Assembly: GCA_008704415.1 (NCBI GenBank) | Contig: VXIS01000044.1 | Coordinates: forward strand, 62,001-126,000 | Length of the DNA stretch: 64,000 nt | Source of the DNA: Sphaerosporella brunnea | Lineage: Eukaryota > Ascomycota > Pezizomycetes > Pezizales > Pyronemataceae | Direction of reading: 5' to 3' | In this document: positions 11,209-22,761 of the stretch, piece by piece | How the letters are laid out: each line of letters starts with the position of its first letter | Numbering within the stretch: position 1 is the stretch's first letter | The notes under the pieces: model-generated | The model's input: the letters and a program-made list of their open reading frames with translations, nothing else | Told to the model about the DNA's origin: nothing | Databases searched by the model: none | Translations under genes and position numbers: made by a program

Positions 11209-12759
11209 TCATGCCTGAGGACCGTCAACCATGGCGCCAATCACTTCGCCGTCATAGGGTTTCCTGGCCACAAAGAAATGACTGCGTACCGATTAGCGTC
11301 ACTCCACGCCAGGCTCGAGCACACTCACTGGTGGTTGTAAACGTGGACTCTGTGATCATTCGTCGCCTGGTTGGCCTCAACACACAGTTTCTTCGCATCC
11401 TCACTGAGCATACCGCCGACCCTCGTGAGCAGCGCCATTCCATACGCATCCATAGCATTCGCCATCTGGAGCCGGGCCCAACGCCCCATCTCCTTCATCT
11501 TCTCGTCTTCAGGCCATGGACCCCAGGGAAGCTTTTTCGCGGTGTGCACAAGATCGACGAAACCGGCTTCTCGGATCACATGTTTCAAGACAGAGCCAGG
11601 ATTGGTGACGAAGCCCATCCTGTTGGCGGCTTCCGTGATGGCCTGGCACCAGGCTGTTATCGGGCTGTCGGGAGGCAACGTGTCGTCGTCGCTGAAAGCC
11701 ATGAGCGTGTGCTCCACCAATTCGACATATCCGCCGGGTGCAAGGTGGTGGTAGACACGTTTGAGGTAGCTGCCCCAATCCCGAATGGCCAGCAAAAGGT
11801 GGCGGGAATGGATGAAGTCGAAGTGGTTCTGCGGAACTATCAGTGGCTAACGGAGGTCAAGAACGGCGCGAACTTACCGGAGGGAACGTCCAATCGCTCT
11901 CGGCGTCGTCCTACGCTTGTTGGTCAAATATTCGTCGGCGGGCGGTGGAGCGTACAATTTCGAAGTGGCAATTCTATGAGAGGTCAGTTGATAATTCCGG
12001 AACAATAGGACGTGCCACATACAGCTGGGACCCTAAAAAGGTCAGTAACTTGTCATGCAAACAGGGAAAACGGACATACCATTCAGGTTGAATTGGCGAG
12101 AGATCAGTGCCAATGATATCGCATGTTTCCGGAAGATGATCCGCGATTGAAATTGCCCAGATACCAGTACCAGTGCCGACATCGAGGATTCGGGTCGGAT
12201 TATCGATGGGAGCGAGAGTGAGTCGACCGCCGAGCATGATCAAATAGATGTGGTGGACAATGTCAAGTCCGTCAAAAAATTAGAGCCAAGGCCGAGAGTC
12301 CGAATTATGTGCATACCGGTCTTTCTCGATCTGCGGTGAGAGGTGTTAGTCATTGCTTTGATGACAGGGCCTGGGAGCGAACCTCATCGTTGGGCAACAA
12401 ATAGGCACCGTCCTTGTATCTGTGGTACGTGCGACCGTTCTCGTACCTGACACGAAGTAAAACCGAGTTTAGCTGCCGCGCGGAAGTCCGTGCGCCCTTA
12501 CATACCGGTAATCGTAGATCGATGAAGTGACGGAAAAGGTCTCGCTGTTTCGCTGTCAACACGGATATCTAGTGTGTAGGCACCGGAGCAACTCACTCGG
12601 CGTAGTCACGTTCGGCCTCATCGTCACTCTGCTTCATCAGCGGCTGATATCGCGACACAAGCAGCCGGAGCTTACAAGACGAGGATCCGCAGCGATGGGC
12701 TCCAGCCTCTGAAGGTAGCCGTCGGTTGAAGTCCTCGAACTGGACATGCCGTCGGACAT
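11209..12759 (-). CDS. LaeA-like SAM-dependent methyltransferase
   Basis: A class I methyltransferase of the LaeA/LaeA-like family, which in fungi includes regulators of secondary metabolism. Eleven exons give a 351-residue protein: 12759..12676, 12628..12597, 12544..12506, 12446..12383, 12330..12317, 12268..12080, 12032..12023, 11973..11956, 11910..11878, 11828..11329, 11281..11209. All phases fit and the total is 1056 nt. Landmarks are NGRTYHRYKDGAYLLPNDE, then SAM motif I DVGTGTGIW (about 107-115), GTDLSPIQPEW, the FDFIHSRHL motif, and HLAPGGYVELVE. Exons 7 and 8 are only 10 and 18 nt. Intron 12269..12316 has a good donor (GTATGC) and branch point (CTCTAAT) but ends in GG where AG is expected, so the gene may be mis-spliced or non-functional. 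Its role in metabolite regulation is inference from family. Confidence 0.85.
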
Positions 12760-13288
12760 GATGAGGATTTAGTGGAAGGGACTGAAGGTAAGGGGGATGT
12801 TGGGAGCGATACCAGGTGGGTGGGTGGGTTGGTGGAGGTGGTGGAGGTGGTGATGGGCTGGCGTGGGGTGTAGGCTCTAGGCTGCATGCATGGTGGGGGG
12901 GGGGGGGGGTGAATCCCGCGTAGGAGAAAGTGCAAGAGTAATTTTGCACCTACCTGCCTGCTGGAACGCATTGCTTTTTGCAGCTGTAGGGAGAGGACTT
13001 GTGTACTTACATAAACAATAAACACAGGGACGATCATAATACTTCTAAGAAGTATGTATACATCACTCGCGCCTTTGAGCAATGCGATCATCAATTAGAT
13101 CAGATCAATATACAATATGATCAATCAAACAGATCAATCAATCTGATCAATTAGACATCCTACCCCTACCCGTGACGTCGATCACTGCCCAAGACCTGTG
13201 ATAGCCAATCGCTGCAAGCGAACCCCAACGGCTCTCTCCGAGGCGGCAAGAATAGAAACATCTCCACTGGTTCGCATTTCTCTGCATA

Positions 13289-13922
13289 CCTAAGCAGGGA
13301 GGAGGGGGGTTGGGAAAATAGTCATGTAAGCATTATATAATAATGATTTTGCTGTCCGCTACAAGGGGGTTAGTGAGCAAAACCCATTTTTTGCTGCTAA
13401 TCAGTATACAACCATTATGTGAGATACGTTGAAAAGCTTATTTGTCTTGCTTCCACTGCCTCGCCGCACCTCGCCGCACGGCGGGCATCCGACCCCGCCG
13501 CGGCGATAGTACCCGCCAGCCCACCTCCATCACCGCGATGGCTGATGAATCGCTGAAACACCCGATGTCACTCGTGAAGCACGTGATGTCACTCGACGTG
13601 TGCCACAACATTACATATTGGTGCGTGGTCATGCCAGTACTACCCAAAAAAACAGGCCCTTTGGGTGTGCACCGTGTTTTGAGGCGGAGGGCTAGCGAGG
13701 CAGCACTTCGAATTACAGTTATATAAGGATGGTCAAAACAGAACGCATAGTGTAAGGTAACCCCTATTCGCTAAAAGCCATTATATGACCATTATCGTTG
13801 GCAAACCATATATAGCCATTATATGACCATTATCGTTGGCAAACCATATATAGCCATTATATGGTGATTTTTTCGCACATAACGCTTACATGACTATTTT
13901 CCCAACCCCTCCCCTGCTAAGG
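13289..13922. mobile_element. Tc1/mariner-type MITE, copy 1
   Basis: The 634-bp element is bounded by TA on both sides (13287-13288 and 13923-13924). Terminal inverted repeats of about 40 bp start CCTAAGCAGGG / CCTTAGCAGGG and run through GGTTGGGAAAATAGTCATG. No open reading frame for a transposase is present. The internal block around 13413-13640 (ttatgtgaga..cgcgatggctgatgaatcgctgaaac) recurs in copies at 47861-48922 and 59540-60217. Two 38-bp tandem units lie inside at 13776-13851. It ends 81 bp from the stop codon of the D-serine dehydratase gene. The TA target duplication fits the Tc1/mariner superfamily. Confidence 0.85.
13776..13864. repeat. Tandem 38-bp repeat inside MITE copy 1
   Basis: Two identical 38-base units (starting agccattatatgaccattat) at 13776-13813 and 13814-13851, plus a partial third. 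The unit also contains short inverted parts (ccatatatag / ctatatgg). Confidence 0.85.
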
Positions 13923-14003
13923 TACATACATGATGTATGCAATCATATTACATACTCTATACATACATGTATAACTATACACATATGTCTGTAGAGCATG
14001 CCC

Positions 14004-15328
14004 CTACCAGCCCCTCCACCTAACCCATACATCCGTGACCTTCTCCCCATCCGTGACAAAGTACCAGCCATGGCCATTTCCGGCGATGCAAGCGTGCTGC
14101 GGCCAGACCCTAACCTTGGCCCCGACCTTCAACTCCACAGCCTGCTGCTCACCGTGCCTGGCCAAAACCGCATGCTCCTGACTGATCCTGGAGACGATCC
14201 AGCCGCTCTTAGCGCACCCATCCCACTGTTGACCCTCCTTCCACGCCGTGACGGTTCCCCAGCCCGGATAAATCGAGTCCTTGGGCGGGGGCTCCCTTCC
14301 CAGCGCCGTGCTGCCAAGCGCGACCAGCACCTCGTCGCGCTCAGGATAAACGCTGACGACCTCGGCCATGATCGTCAGCGCGACATCCGCCAGCCCCAGT
14401 TCCGCGGGGCGAGTTGCCAACTGCTGCAGGTCGAGGAGCGTGTAAACCCCGGCATGCAACTCGAGACTCCACTTTCCGTGCTTCAAAAGCTCGTGCTCCC
14501 TCCACTCGGAGCTCGCAGCGGCGAGCGCAGTAGGAGTAGCCCCAACGGACAGCACCAATTCCCTCTCATTATCCCCTAGCACACGAGCAGCGACCAGAAC
14601 CGCGTGCAGCTCCTCAAGCAAAAGCTGCAGGGAACGGGCTTGCGTGGTGGAGCCATACGAGTGACCGGCATGAGAATAGAACCCGACCAACTTCAGTGCG
14701 CCCTCGCTTTCCTTCGCTGCGACAACATCCAGCAGATTCCGCAACTCGCTCGAATCCGGCGGAAGCCCGGCGCGATGGTACCCATTATCGACCTTGACGA
14801 AGACGCTCCACGGCGCCTCTCCCTCTTCGACCGCAGGGATCTGCGCCGGGTGATCCAGCAGCACCGCGACGTCAACGCCAGGATTTCTCCGCCTCAGCGC
14901 GCGCAGCGCAGGGACCGCTGACGGCGGCAACGGAAGCCCATAGAGGATACCAGCGACGACGCCCTCCCTGACCAGTGGCTCGAGCGCCTCCGCCTCGCGG
15001 ACAGTGGAGACGATGACATTCCTGCTTTGCAACCCCTCCAGTTGCAGCCTGGTAATTTCCGTCGTCTATTTACAAATCAATCAAACGCAGTACAAAAAGT
15101 ATACCTACCTAGGTAAGTACTTAGTATTCTACCAACCTTATGCGTCTTAACATGCGGCCGAAAGCCGACGCCAAGGTCCCGTGCCACCTCCACAAGGCGC
15201 CGACAATTCCTGCGCACGGTAGATTCCTGCACGATGGCGCATGGCGTTGGAAGGGCACCGAGAGGCAAGCCGACGAAGTGGGCGAGATCTTCACGGGTGG
15301 GAGACGGGAAACAGAGGGAGGAGCTCAT
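14004..15328 (-). CDS. DSD1: D-serine dehydratase (PLP- and zinc-dependent), DSD1 type
   Basis: Converts D-serine to pyruvate and ammonia, a fold-type III PLP enzyme detoxifying D-amino acids in the cytosol. Exons 15328..15137 and 15065..14004 give 417 residues, as expected for eukaryotic DSD1; the 71-nt intron is GT-AG. The N-terminal barrel carries the PLP lysine in RPHVKTHK (Lys61), with VDNGYHRAG and YSHAGHSY in the barrel. The C-terminal D-ser_dehydrat domain has the zinc-ligand pair in WPQHACIA (His388, Cys390) and ends with the usual DGEKV..V. A D-threonine aldolase-like alternative is less likely because of the His-x-Cys pair. The start at 15328 (MSSSLCF) is chosen because upstream residues in the open frame are not conserved in character. 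Confidence 0.88.
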
Positions 15329-15627
15329 GTCTTGCCTTGTCTTGTTTTTTCGTGCGGGGTCACTTTCTTCGGGATGGGTCAGGGTTTGACTAGCTCCGGA
15401 AACCCTAACCCTACTATCAGTAAAATGGCACCCCAACCAAAAACACATTTAACTCCACGAGTTTTGAAGCAATTTGGTCGATCAAAAACTTACACAAGAT
15501 CGTGTATTCGATGAAGTGAAAATTGCACTGAAAGTTATGACAATGCGACCGTGTTCTCTCTTAGCGTCCACAGGTTATGGGCGTTCCCAATACTTTTGCC
15601 GTTGACGAGTATCACAACAGCGCCTGC

Positions 15628-15869
15628 CTGCCCACCCAAAAGGGAATGCGAAAGGAGCTCTCAGGCTATCAGTCTAAATTGTTACTGGCATATCTTGATC
15701 GTCTTGAGCTGGAGAGATGCGATCTGTCAGCTGCAGCTTCCGTCAATCCTCTCAGTGATTAGTGAAGATCGTCCTTGCAGTGTTGGCAGCGGACGATTAC
15801 TTAGATACCCTTTTGGCCATAGCAAGACCTTTGGCTTTCACCTTTCGCGTTCCCTTTTGGGTGGGGCAG
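15628..15869. mobile_element. Small inverted-repeat element (CACCCAAAAGGG family), copy 1
   Basis: About 242 bp. The terminal inverted repeats of about 28 bp read CTGCC-CACCCAAAAGGGAA on the left. The right end (15841-15869) is its reverse complement with one mismatch and one indel. There is no coding capacity. The internal block tatcttgatcgtcttgagct..gatctgtcagct recurs at 33003-33065. The target duplication is not evident. Confidence 0.7.
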
Positions 15870-16095
15870 ACAGCTTCGGGTTGCCCGTTACGGAATAGCA
15901 ATACCGACATATCACAGCATCCGCAACCGCAACCCAAATATCAACACCTAGATTGGCAAATTGAGATCCACATATATATTTCTGTGATCTCGTTGTGTTG
16001 CTAGGTAGGGTTTATGGAATAGCATTTGTACATGGTGCGCAAAAACCCAGAAAGCGAACATGATTCTCAGTGATACAATTCAGCTATGAGCCCGT

Positions 16096-16255
16096 CTGCC
16101 CACCCAAAAGGGAGCGCAAAAGAGGCCACAACTTTCGCCACACGACGCAAGCACAACCTATCAATTACGACTCTATCGCAACCGTGGCGGCTGCAAAAGC
16201 TTATCAGATCCTTACCAGACTGCTGTGGAGGTATTTCTCGTGTTTTTCGGTGGGG
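16096..16255. mobile_element. Small inverted-repeat element, degenerate copy 2
   Basis: The left end, CTGCCCACCCAAAAGGGAGC followed by GCAAAAG, matches the family. The right end near 16235-16255 (cgtgtttttcggtggggcgc) is a weaker inverted copy. Decayed non-autonomous element. Confidence 0.5.
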
Positions 16256-17869
16256 CGCACGCTGGGTTAGGGTCGCGCTAAGGCGGCCAAGAATGCTTTC
16301 CGCTCATCAACATCGTCTGAATTATGGCCAGACTGCTTTGGGCGACGCATAGCTAAGCAGCTGTTCCTCTCGTAACTTGCGTGATTTGGTGGTGTGGTTA
16401 TGAATGACAGTGAACCCCTCGCGCCAAGACAATATAGAATACTGTATCTCAGGAACGTCAAGGCTATGCTATGCTCTGCCCCTCTTTCTCGCTTTGGCAC
16501 AGGGCGTGAGTTATATAAAGCCGAATTTATCTGTTCTTGTGTTTGGTGCTGAGACGAAGTTTTTTTTTCTGCCAAACAACACCAAAAACACAGCTTAAAA
16601 GGCCCTCTGGAAAAGCCACAACCCTTGGTGACAAATTGTATGTACCTAAAAATTTCACTGAGGTATCCGATAATACACTGCGAGAGTTACAAAGTTTTTT
16701 TTCGAGGAGTGCCGAGGGTTGAGTGAAGCGTTCGTTTCCTTAGAAAACCGCAGCGCCGGGCGAAAACCGAGATCTCGAACCCGCAAATCTCAACAACCAT
16801 TGAACTTCAAGACTCAAAAACTTTTTTTCCTGGCATACCGCTTAGACATGCTTCTTGATTAATTTTTACTCTTGATTTATAGATAGTTTCTAATGTAGAG
16901 GCTTGTAACCGGTGAAGTTTTGGTCATTTCTTCCGCCCACAGCCCCCCCCCCCCCCTTCGTACAAATGCCATTCCGTAGAGATATCAATGGCAAAGACAT
17001 TTCCGAGCTCAAGCCTGGACAAAAAGAAAAAAAATCAAAAAAAAAAAAATGCAACTTTGAACAGGAGGAGGAGGAGGGGGAGGAGGAAGAAGAAGGGGAG
17101 ACCTTCCAATCCCAACCAATCCATCCTTCGAATGCCAATAAACGAGAGGTAACTACTTACTTGTTATGTGCCCCTAGCCTCCAAGTTACTACTGTAGTAC
17201 TCTAGGTATCTATCCAAGACGAACATAGCGCTACCTACTCTAACATACTTCTTAGTACCTACTCTACCTAGTTAGGTACTTAGTTAATTACTACTTATAT
17301 GAAAGATGGGACGAGCCGGGCTGACGGATACCAAAAAGCCAGCCGCGGCGGCCTCATAGTCCGCTAGAGTAGAGTAGAGCACCCAAGCCTAAACCCGAAT
17401 AACGGTCTTGTCTCAAGGAACGACTTCAATATCTACAACAGGCCCGGAGCATGCATATATATGTTGACAGGACCTCCCGGCAGCAATAGCTTTTCTGTAT
17501 GCCCGACGTCGACTTCATGAATCAAACCGCCCGAGAAGTAGACTCAAAACAAACACCAAGATTTCGGGCCGAGGATTTCAACATTTCCCGCTCTTCCAAT
17601 ACTCGAGTGATAGCACATGACACGAGTGTGCGTGATTATGGTCACGGAACAGAACGGGAGTCATAATAATTTCGCCGAGGATAAAACTTTTATGAAGAGG
17701 TACTGATGTATAATACACTGCACATTCCCGTCCTTTCCAAGGAGATATCCGCCCAACAATCCACGGCAGCACAAAAGCTGCAAATCAAAAAAGAAAAGAA
17801 AAAAACGCCGCAAATCTGTTATGTAAGGTATCCAAACAGCCGTTCAAAGCTATGCAAACTAAAGCGAAA

Positions 17870-19537
17870 TCAAATCAATGTAGTGCGAGCTCTCCTAGCT
17901 GCTGGAGGAACAGGCAACTGCGGCGACAACATCGCCGACTCTCTATTATTCCTCCTCATCACCAGCGTACTGATCCTTCGCAAGAGCCCGCCCGGATACG
18001 TGGCCGCGCTTTTAATGCTTTTGATTCTCGGCGACTCGGTGGCCGCGCCGTTTAGGGGTCGCTGCCACTCTACGTCGTCAGTACGCACCCGTCTCAAACC
18101 CCCCCGCAGTTGCAAAACAGACTCACCGACTCACGCGTGGTGGTCCACCGCAGTAGGCGAGATTTGTGTCGTTTCAGCGCGTTTGCATTTGCATTCCCGT
18201 TGCGCACATCGGCCATCGCCACCACCGGCGTATCATCAAGCGGTAGTGGCACCTCGCGCTGCTTGCCCTTATCGATTTTGTGTGTCAGTTCGTTCATACT
18301 TTTCGAGCCACGGAACCGCTGGCGAAATCGCATCGACAGGCTTCGCCGTGGCGCCTTGCTTCCTTTCGGGGAAGCGAGTTCTGCTGGAAATGTCAAAGAT
18401 TCCGGCAAAGGGTTGATCGCCGACATTTGAGGTGAAGATTTGCTTTTGGATAACCGCCGCTTAGGTCGGGAGCTGGTACGGTGCGGGATTTGAATCTCGA
18501 AGGGTTCAATTGCGGGGGTGGGACGCGGGGGTTCAGGCAATGGCTTATCGATGTTACCGGTGGACATCGGCGAGCGGAGCGGCGGCGATCGAAGCGGCTG
18601 AACACCGGGTTAAAACGTGAACACGCCAGTGAGAGAATTGAAAAAGACAGACGCTATATACCTCGCCGTTTTGGCCAGTTATCATAATCGCCGGACCCTT
18701 CAGAGCGTCAGATACTACCTTTCCCCGGCCGGTGTTATCGTTACCAACCTTGTACTTGCGAGACGCGGCGGCCGTGCGCTGTTCGATTTCGTGCACTACC
18801 GCTTGCAGCTGGTTGAGCTTCGTCCCGAGCCGTGCACCCTTCATCTGCAGCCCTACGCAGCAGCGAAACCATAATGCCACGTTGTGGGTCATAGCGGTGT
18901 AAACACGCTTCAAGTCGTCCTTTCGCCAGCCATCATGGAGCTCGAGAAGGTATTTTGCCAGCTCATCCACCGCAGCAAGCCCTTCACGCACATCCCGCAA
19001 CGACGCCTGCAGCGCCGCTGTCGTGCGTTGAACCACCAAATCTACCAGTTCATTCCGTCCCATCATCTCTCGCCGAAACTCACGCGACTCCAGCATCTTA
19101 TCAAACACATCCGCAACCCCTCCCTTCTCGTCCAACGGCACCTGCAGATGTCTTAACCGTGCCGAAATATCTCTCTTCGCCGCCTCAAAGTCGGCCGTGG
19201 TGACTGAGAGGAACTCATCCATGTCGTTGATGTGGCCCTGCAAAATGCGTACCACAGCAGCATCCGATTTCGCCAGCCCGTCATGGAGGAGATAGAGGCC
19301 AAATGCGATCTGCGCAACCAGCTTGCGTAAGCGGTGATGCTTCATCCGCCGACGCCGGCGGGAACTACTATTCATGCCGCTACTGCGTGTGCCGTCAGAC
19401 TCGATAACAGACTCCTCGAAAGCGGCGCGCATCGAGGGCACCGGATGTCGGGGCGCGTGCACCGAGCTGTCCTCGGACACCAAAGAGTGTGCGGACGGCA
19501 CTGGCGAGGAGGACAGAGACGATCGGTGGTTACGCAT
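17870..19537 (-). CDS. Conserved fungal helical protein of unknown function
   Basis: Three exons (19537..18662, 18597..18135, 18069..17870) give 512 residues. The N-terminal 65 residues are Ser-rich with a basic SRRRRR patch. From about 66 to 290 comes a conserved, mostly alpha-helical region (HHRLRKLVAQIAFGLYLLHD, then VVRILQGHINDMDEFL, MTHNVALWFRCCVGLQMKG). I remember this arrangement from uncharacterised proteins of many filamentous ascomycetes; it suggests a coiled-coil or BAR-like bundle, but that is not shown. The C-terminal 220 residues are basic, Pro/Ser-rich and probably disordered. The introns are 64 and 65 nt. The frame is open about 30 codons upstream of the chosen ATG without another ATG, so an additional 5' exon is possible. 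Confidence 0.7.
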
Positions 19538-19539
19538 CG

Positions 19540-22500
19540 GCGGCAGTTGCAGGGAGGCATCGTCGCTTGCGGCGGGGGCGACGTCGGAGCGTCGACTCTT
19601 CCTCGCTGTGGTCGCCAGGTTGACTGTTCACTGTTACGCTGCGTTTTGACGAGGGCGGGGGGGTGGGGGACGCGCAGATGACGCGAGCAGCGATTGTAAC
19701 GTTCGAGGGGCTGTGTCGGGGTGAGGCGGCGGGTCGGGCTTGACTGACTGACTGACTGACTGACAGCTCTCCTGACTTTTTTGTTTTTTTTCAAAAGCCG
19801 CTCTCTTCTCCTCCCTCGCGGAAAAGAAGTGGGCTATTAGCAGGATTCTTACCCTCTCTTTCTTGGTGTTGTCTGGCTGCATGTATGCCATGTAGGTGCG
19901 TATCAGATCAGCCTCCGCGTCCGTTCGGTCGTGCATACATATATTCTTGGAGAGCTGTGAGTGGCTGCTGCTGCTGGGCTCTGCGGCTTGTCTTACATCA
20001 AGAATGCTGGTGAATATTCCACTTTTTCCCCGCCGGCGTGTCGTCACACAGTCGGTAGATGGGGAGAAGGATAGATATGAGGTACCTATGTACTCTAGAT
20101 AGAGTAGAGCAGACATCGCTGGAGACAGATGGCGAGCGCATCTTTTTTATGATGCTTCTCTTCATTATTCCGGGAGCACTGGTGTCGAAAAAGAAAAAAG
20201 AAAACGAAATTGCAGGTGACGGAAGCCACAACGGGAAGCTGGTTGGCTGGATAAGTGCATGCAGGCGGTTGGTTGGTGGTGGTGCAGGACGGTGGGAAAG
20301 TGACAACGAAGGCGTTTCATATTCTCAGCAGGGGGTCGATTGATTGATTGAGGGCGGGGCTGAACCGTGCGGTGCCAAAAATAACCAACGAACATCGCCG
20401 TCTGTTCGTGCTTTCGTGTGCTGCTTCCACCAGAGGTGGATCGAAGAAGAGTGGCCACGGCGAGAAAGACGGAGGAAGGAAGGACGTATGTATCGATATC
20501 CATCCTTCATCCAAGATCTTCACCACCATCCATTCCTGGCCGATGCGATGTCTCGACGGCCAACTGCACCATCAGCATCCGATCAGCATGCACGCCAACC
20601 TGACTAACGGAACGGCATCGTCGTCTGCAGCATGCAATCGAGGCAAACTCTCAACCGCGTTTCATGAAACGCTCGGCGGACTCCTCTTCCCCCGCGTCAT
20701 GTCGGTTTGCCTGGTGTGACTCGAGTGCGATGCGATGAACTCACCATACATGCCATCATCATCGTTTATGGCAGTCTCGAAGAACGCGTACCATGGTTCG
20801 TCGAACACTGCCGGCATCCCCCCGTCAACGTTCGGCGAATTCAGCCAACTAGTGCAGGAACCCGTGCCGATGTGCCGATTGTTTTGTCCGATGCGAAGTC
20901 GCTGGCGTCGGATGTTGCCGATGGCGACGGTCCTCCAATGGCGTGTCGAGTTTTCAGTTGCGCACGTGTGTAGAATGGAGAGTGGTGGTGCTTCCTGTGG
21001 TTCTATTCGATGTTCTATCAGCAAACAACCGCGTCCCTTTGAGTGGCCAACGAGGTTGTGCTGTCAACGGTCAGTTTGGTATGCCAGAACTTGCTATTTA
21101 GCGACGGGAAGGTCCCTGGTACGTAAGTAAGATTACCGTCTAGTTCACCGTTTGTCACTCGCTATGTTGGTGACAATCTAATCTAAAAAAGCAAATGTCA
21201 GCAAGAAGCGAAAAACAAGCACCTCCCCTTAATTAGAACTTACGCAGTCTCCTCCTCCAAAAAGCAGGAGACACCCCGCATCCATCAAAGTTCTGAACAG
21301 AGGAAAGAGACTTCCATAGTACCTGTGTGTATGTACTATACATGCACGCCACTCTCGGCTTGGTCACACATACTCTCTGACTTTTGATGACTTCGGTAGT
21401 TTACTCTAGTAGTTATCCCCGCAGTGTCGAAAGTGCCCAATAGCACACTAAAGTCTTATATAATGAAGGCATCACCATCATTATATAATCTCTCCCCATA
21501 CAGTTAGTGTCATGTAGTTGTACTAGAGTACATATTGGGCACTTTCGACACTTTGGGAAATCCTCGCCGACTTTCGATAACATCGCACCGATCAGACGCA
21601 CGAAGGGATATGCCGACGGCCAGAGTCGGGCGAGAAATCGGCCTATAGTACATACTATAGTACCTACTCATCCTGCACGCCACTTCCTTGCCTGCTGAGT
21701 AACCATTGGATACGTAGCGTGCATGAATATGGTGACAGCACTGCAGACTCAGTGCAGAGACGTGCTTACGGTATTGATCCTTCCCGGAGAACTCTCCCGG
21801 CTGATTAATTGAGACCGATTGTGCGACGGTGATGTCTTGCGTTTGGCAACGAGATCAGTATCCCTACCCGGGGCGGGCTATGGTTGCGACCGGCGATTGA
21901 GGAAGTCAGGCAGGCAGTTGGGCGCCGCCCTTCAAAGGCCTGGCGAGGCCGAACAGTGCCAGGAAACTAAAACAATACAGTAGGAAAAAAAATTCAACTT
22001 TTTTTTTGATTTCTTTTGTCACCGCTGTTCGCTTTTACCCTCGCATTGCATCACCGAGCCCGGTAGAAACCCCACAATTTCCAGTTGATGCGACCTCCGT
22101 TCGGTCAATGCCTCCCCACCGTCCGTGGCTTCAACGATAAGTGCTCTCCTTCGCATTGCGCCGCCGCCGGTCATTAATAGCTTGGCCAACGCCGTAGGCA
22201 GTCCATCAGGCTTATTCAAGGCTTCGCAAGTGTGAAGGGTCCATCCTAGGTGACTTGAAGGCATCATGTGTTACATGTACAGCTCGAGACTGGCCCTCTC
22301 CTCGATCAGGATCGGGTTAAGGCTCGGGTGTGTTTTGTTCATGGCTTCGTGGGCCGCATCTGACCAGCCCAGCCCAGCCCAGCCCAGCCCGCCCCAAAAG
22401 CCTGGCGTTTTCGGAGTGGGCTACCAGAATCACTGAATGAGACTTCATGATCATGGAAACGGCGAAGCTGCCCCGAGGTACATGCCATCTCAAAGCCTCT

Positions 22501-22761
22501 CATTCATATGTTTGGACCGCCACTATTACGCGAGAAGCCCCTCAGCCCGCACATCCACAGACATTCTCTCCATTTCCCCTAGCTCTCATGCATACCTGTA
22601 TTCTTCCACAATAGCCAGCCTCACAAAGGCTCACTCGGGGTCCTGTCCACCACCACCACCACCACCTCCTCCTCTTCACTCCAGCTCCAAACCGCAAACA
22701 ACCCCCACTTGCTGCTCTTTGCAACCTACCATTTCCCCATCCTCTGCCAATCAAAAAAAAA
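19540..22761. other. Long intergenic stretch
   Basis: No gene is firmly recognised. A (GACT)5-6 run lies at 19742-19764. A small hairpin element occupies 21418-21557. CCAGCC repeats lie at 22363-22390. Two frames have plausible amino-acid composition but no recognisable domain: minus strand 22019..22267 (82 codons) and plus strand 20735..21130 (131 codons). Neither has convincing splice partners. Confidence 0.45.
21418..21557. mobile_element. Short hairpin MITE-like element with nested palindromes
   Basis: A perfect 20-bp inverted repeat, agtgtcgaaagtgcccaata (21424-21443) and its complement at 21532-21551, is extended by CCC/GGG at the ends to about 25 bp. Inside it a second perfect pair, ttatataatga / tcattatataa, encloses an 11-base spacer. 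Total length is about 140 bp. No coding capacity. The target duplication is unclear. Confidence 0.7.

Larger units (their letters stand above)
15330..17869. other. Gene-free, repeat-bearing stretch
   Basis: No coding gene is recognised. It contains two copies of a small inverted-repeat family (15628-15869 and 16096-16255), a C11 run near 16943, A runs near 17030, a GGA-rich tract at 17061-17100, and many short TACCTAG-like motifs around 17200-17290. Confidence 0.55.

Noticed and set aside
12350..12562. Minus-strand frame of 70 codons as a separate small gene
   Set aside because: It runs through exons 3-4 and introns of the methyltransferase in a mixed frame; the spliced model explains the conserved residues.
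13776..13864. CRISPR-like array
   Set aside because: Only two adjacent 38-bp units without spacers, inside a MITE of a eukaryotic genome.
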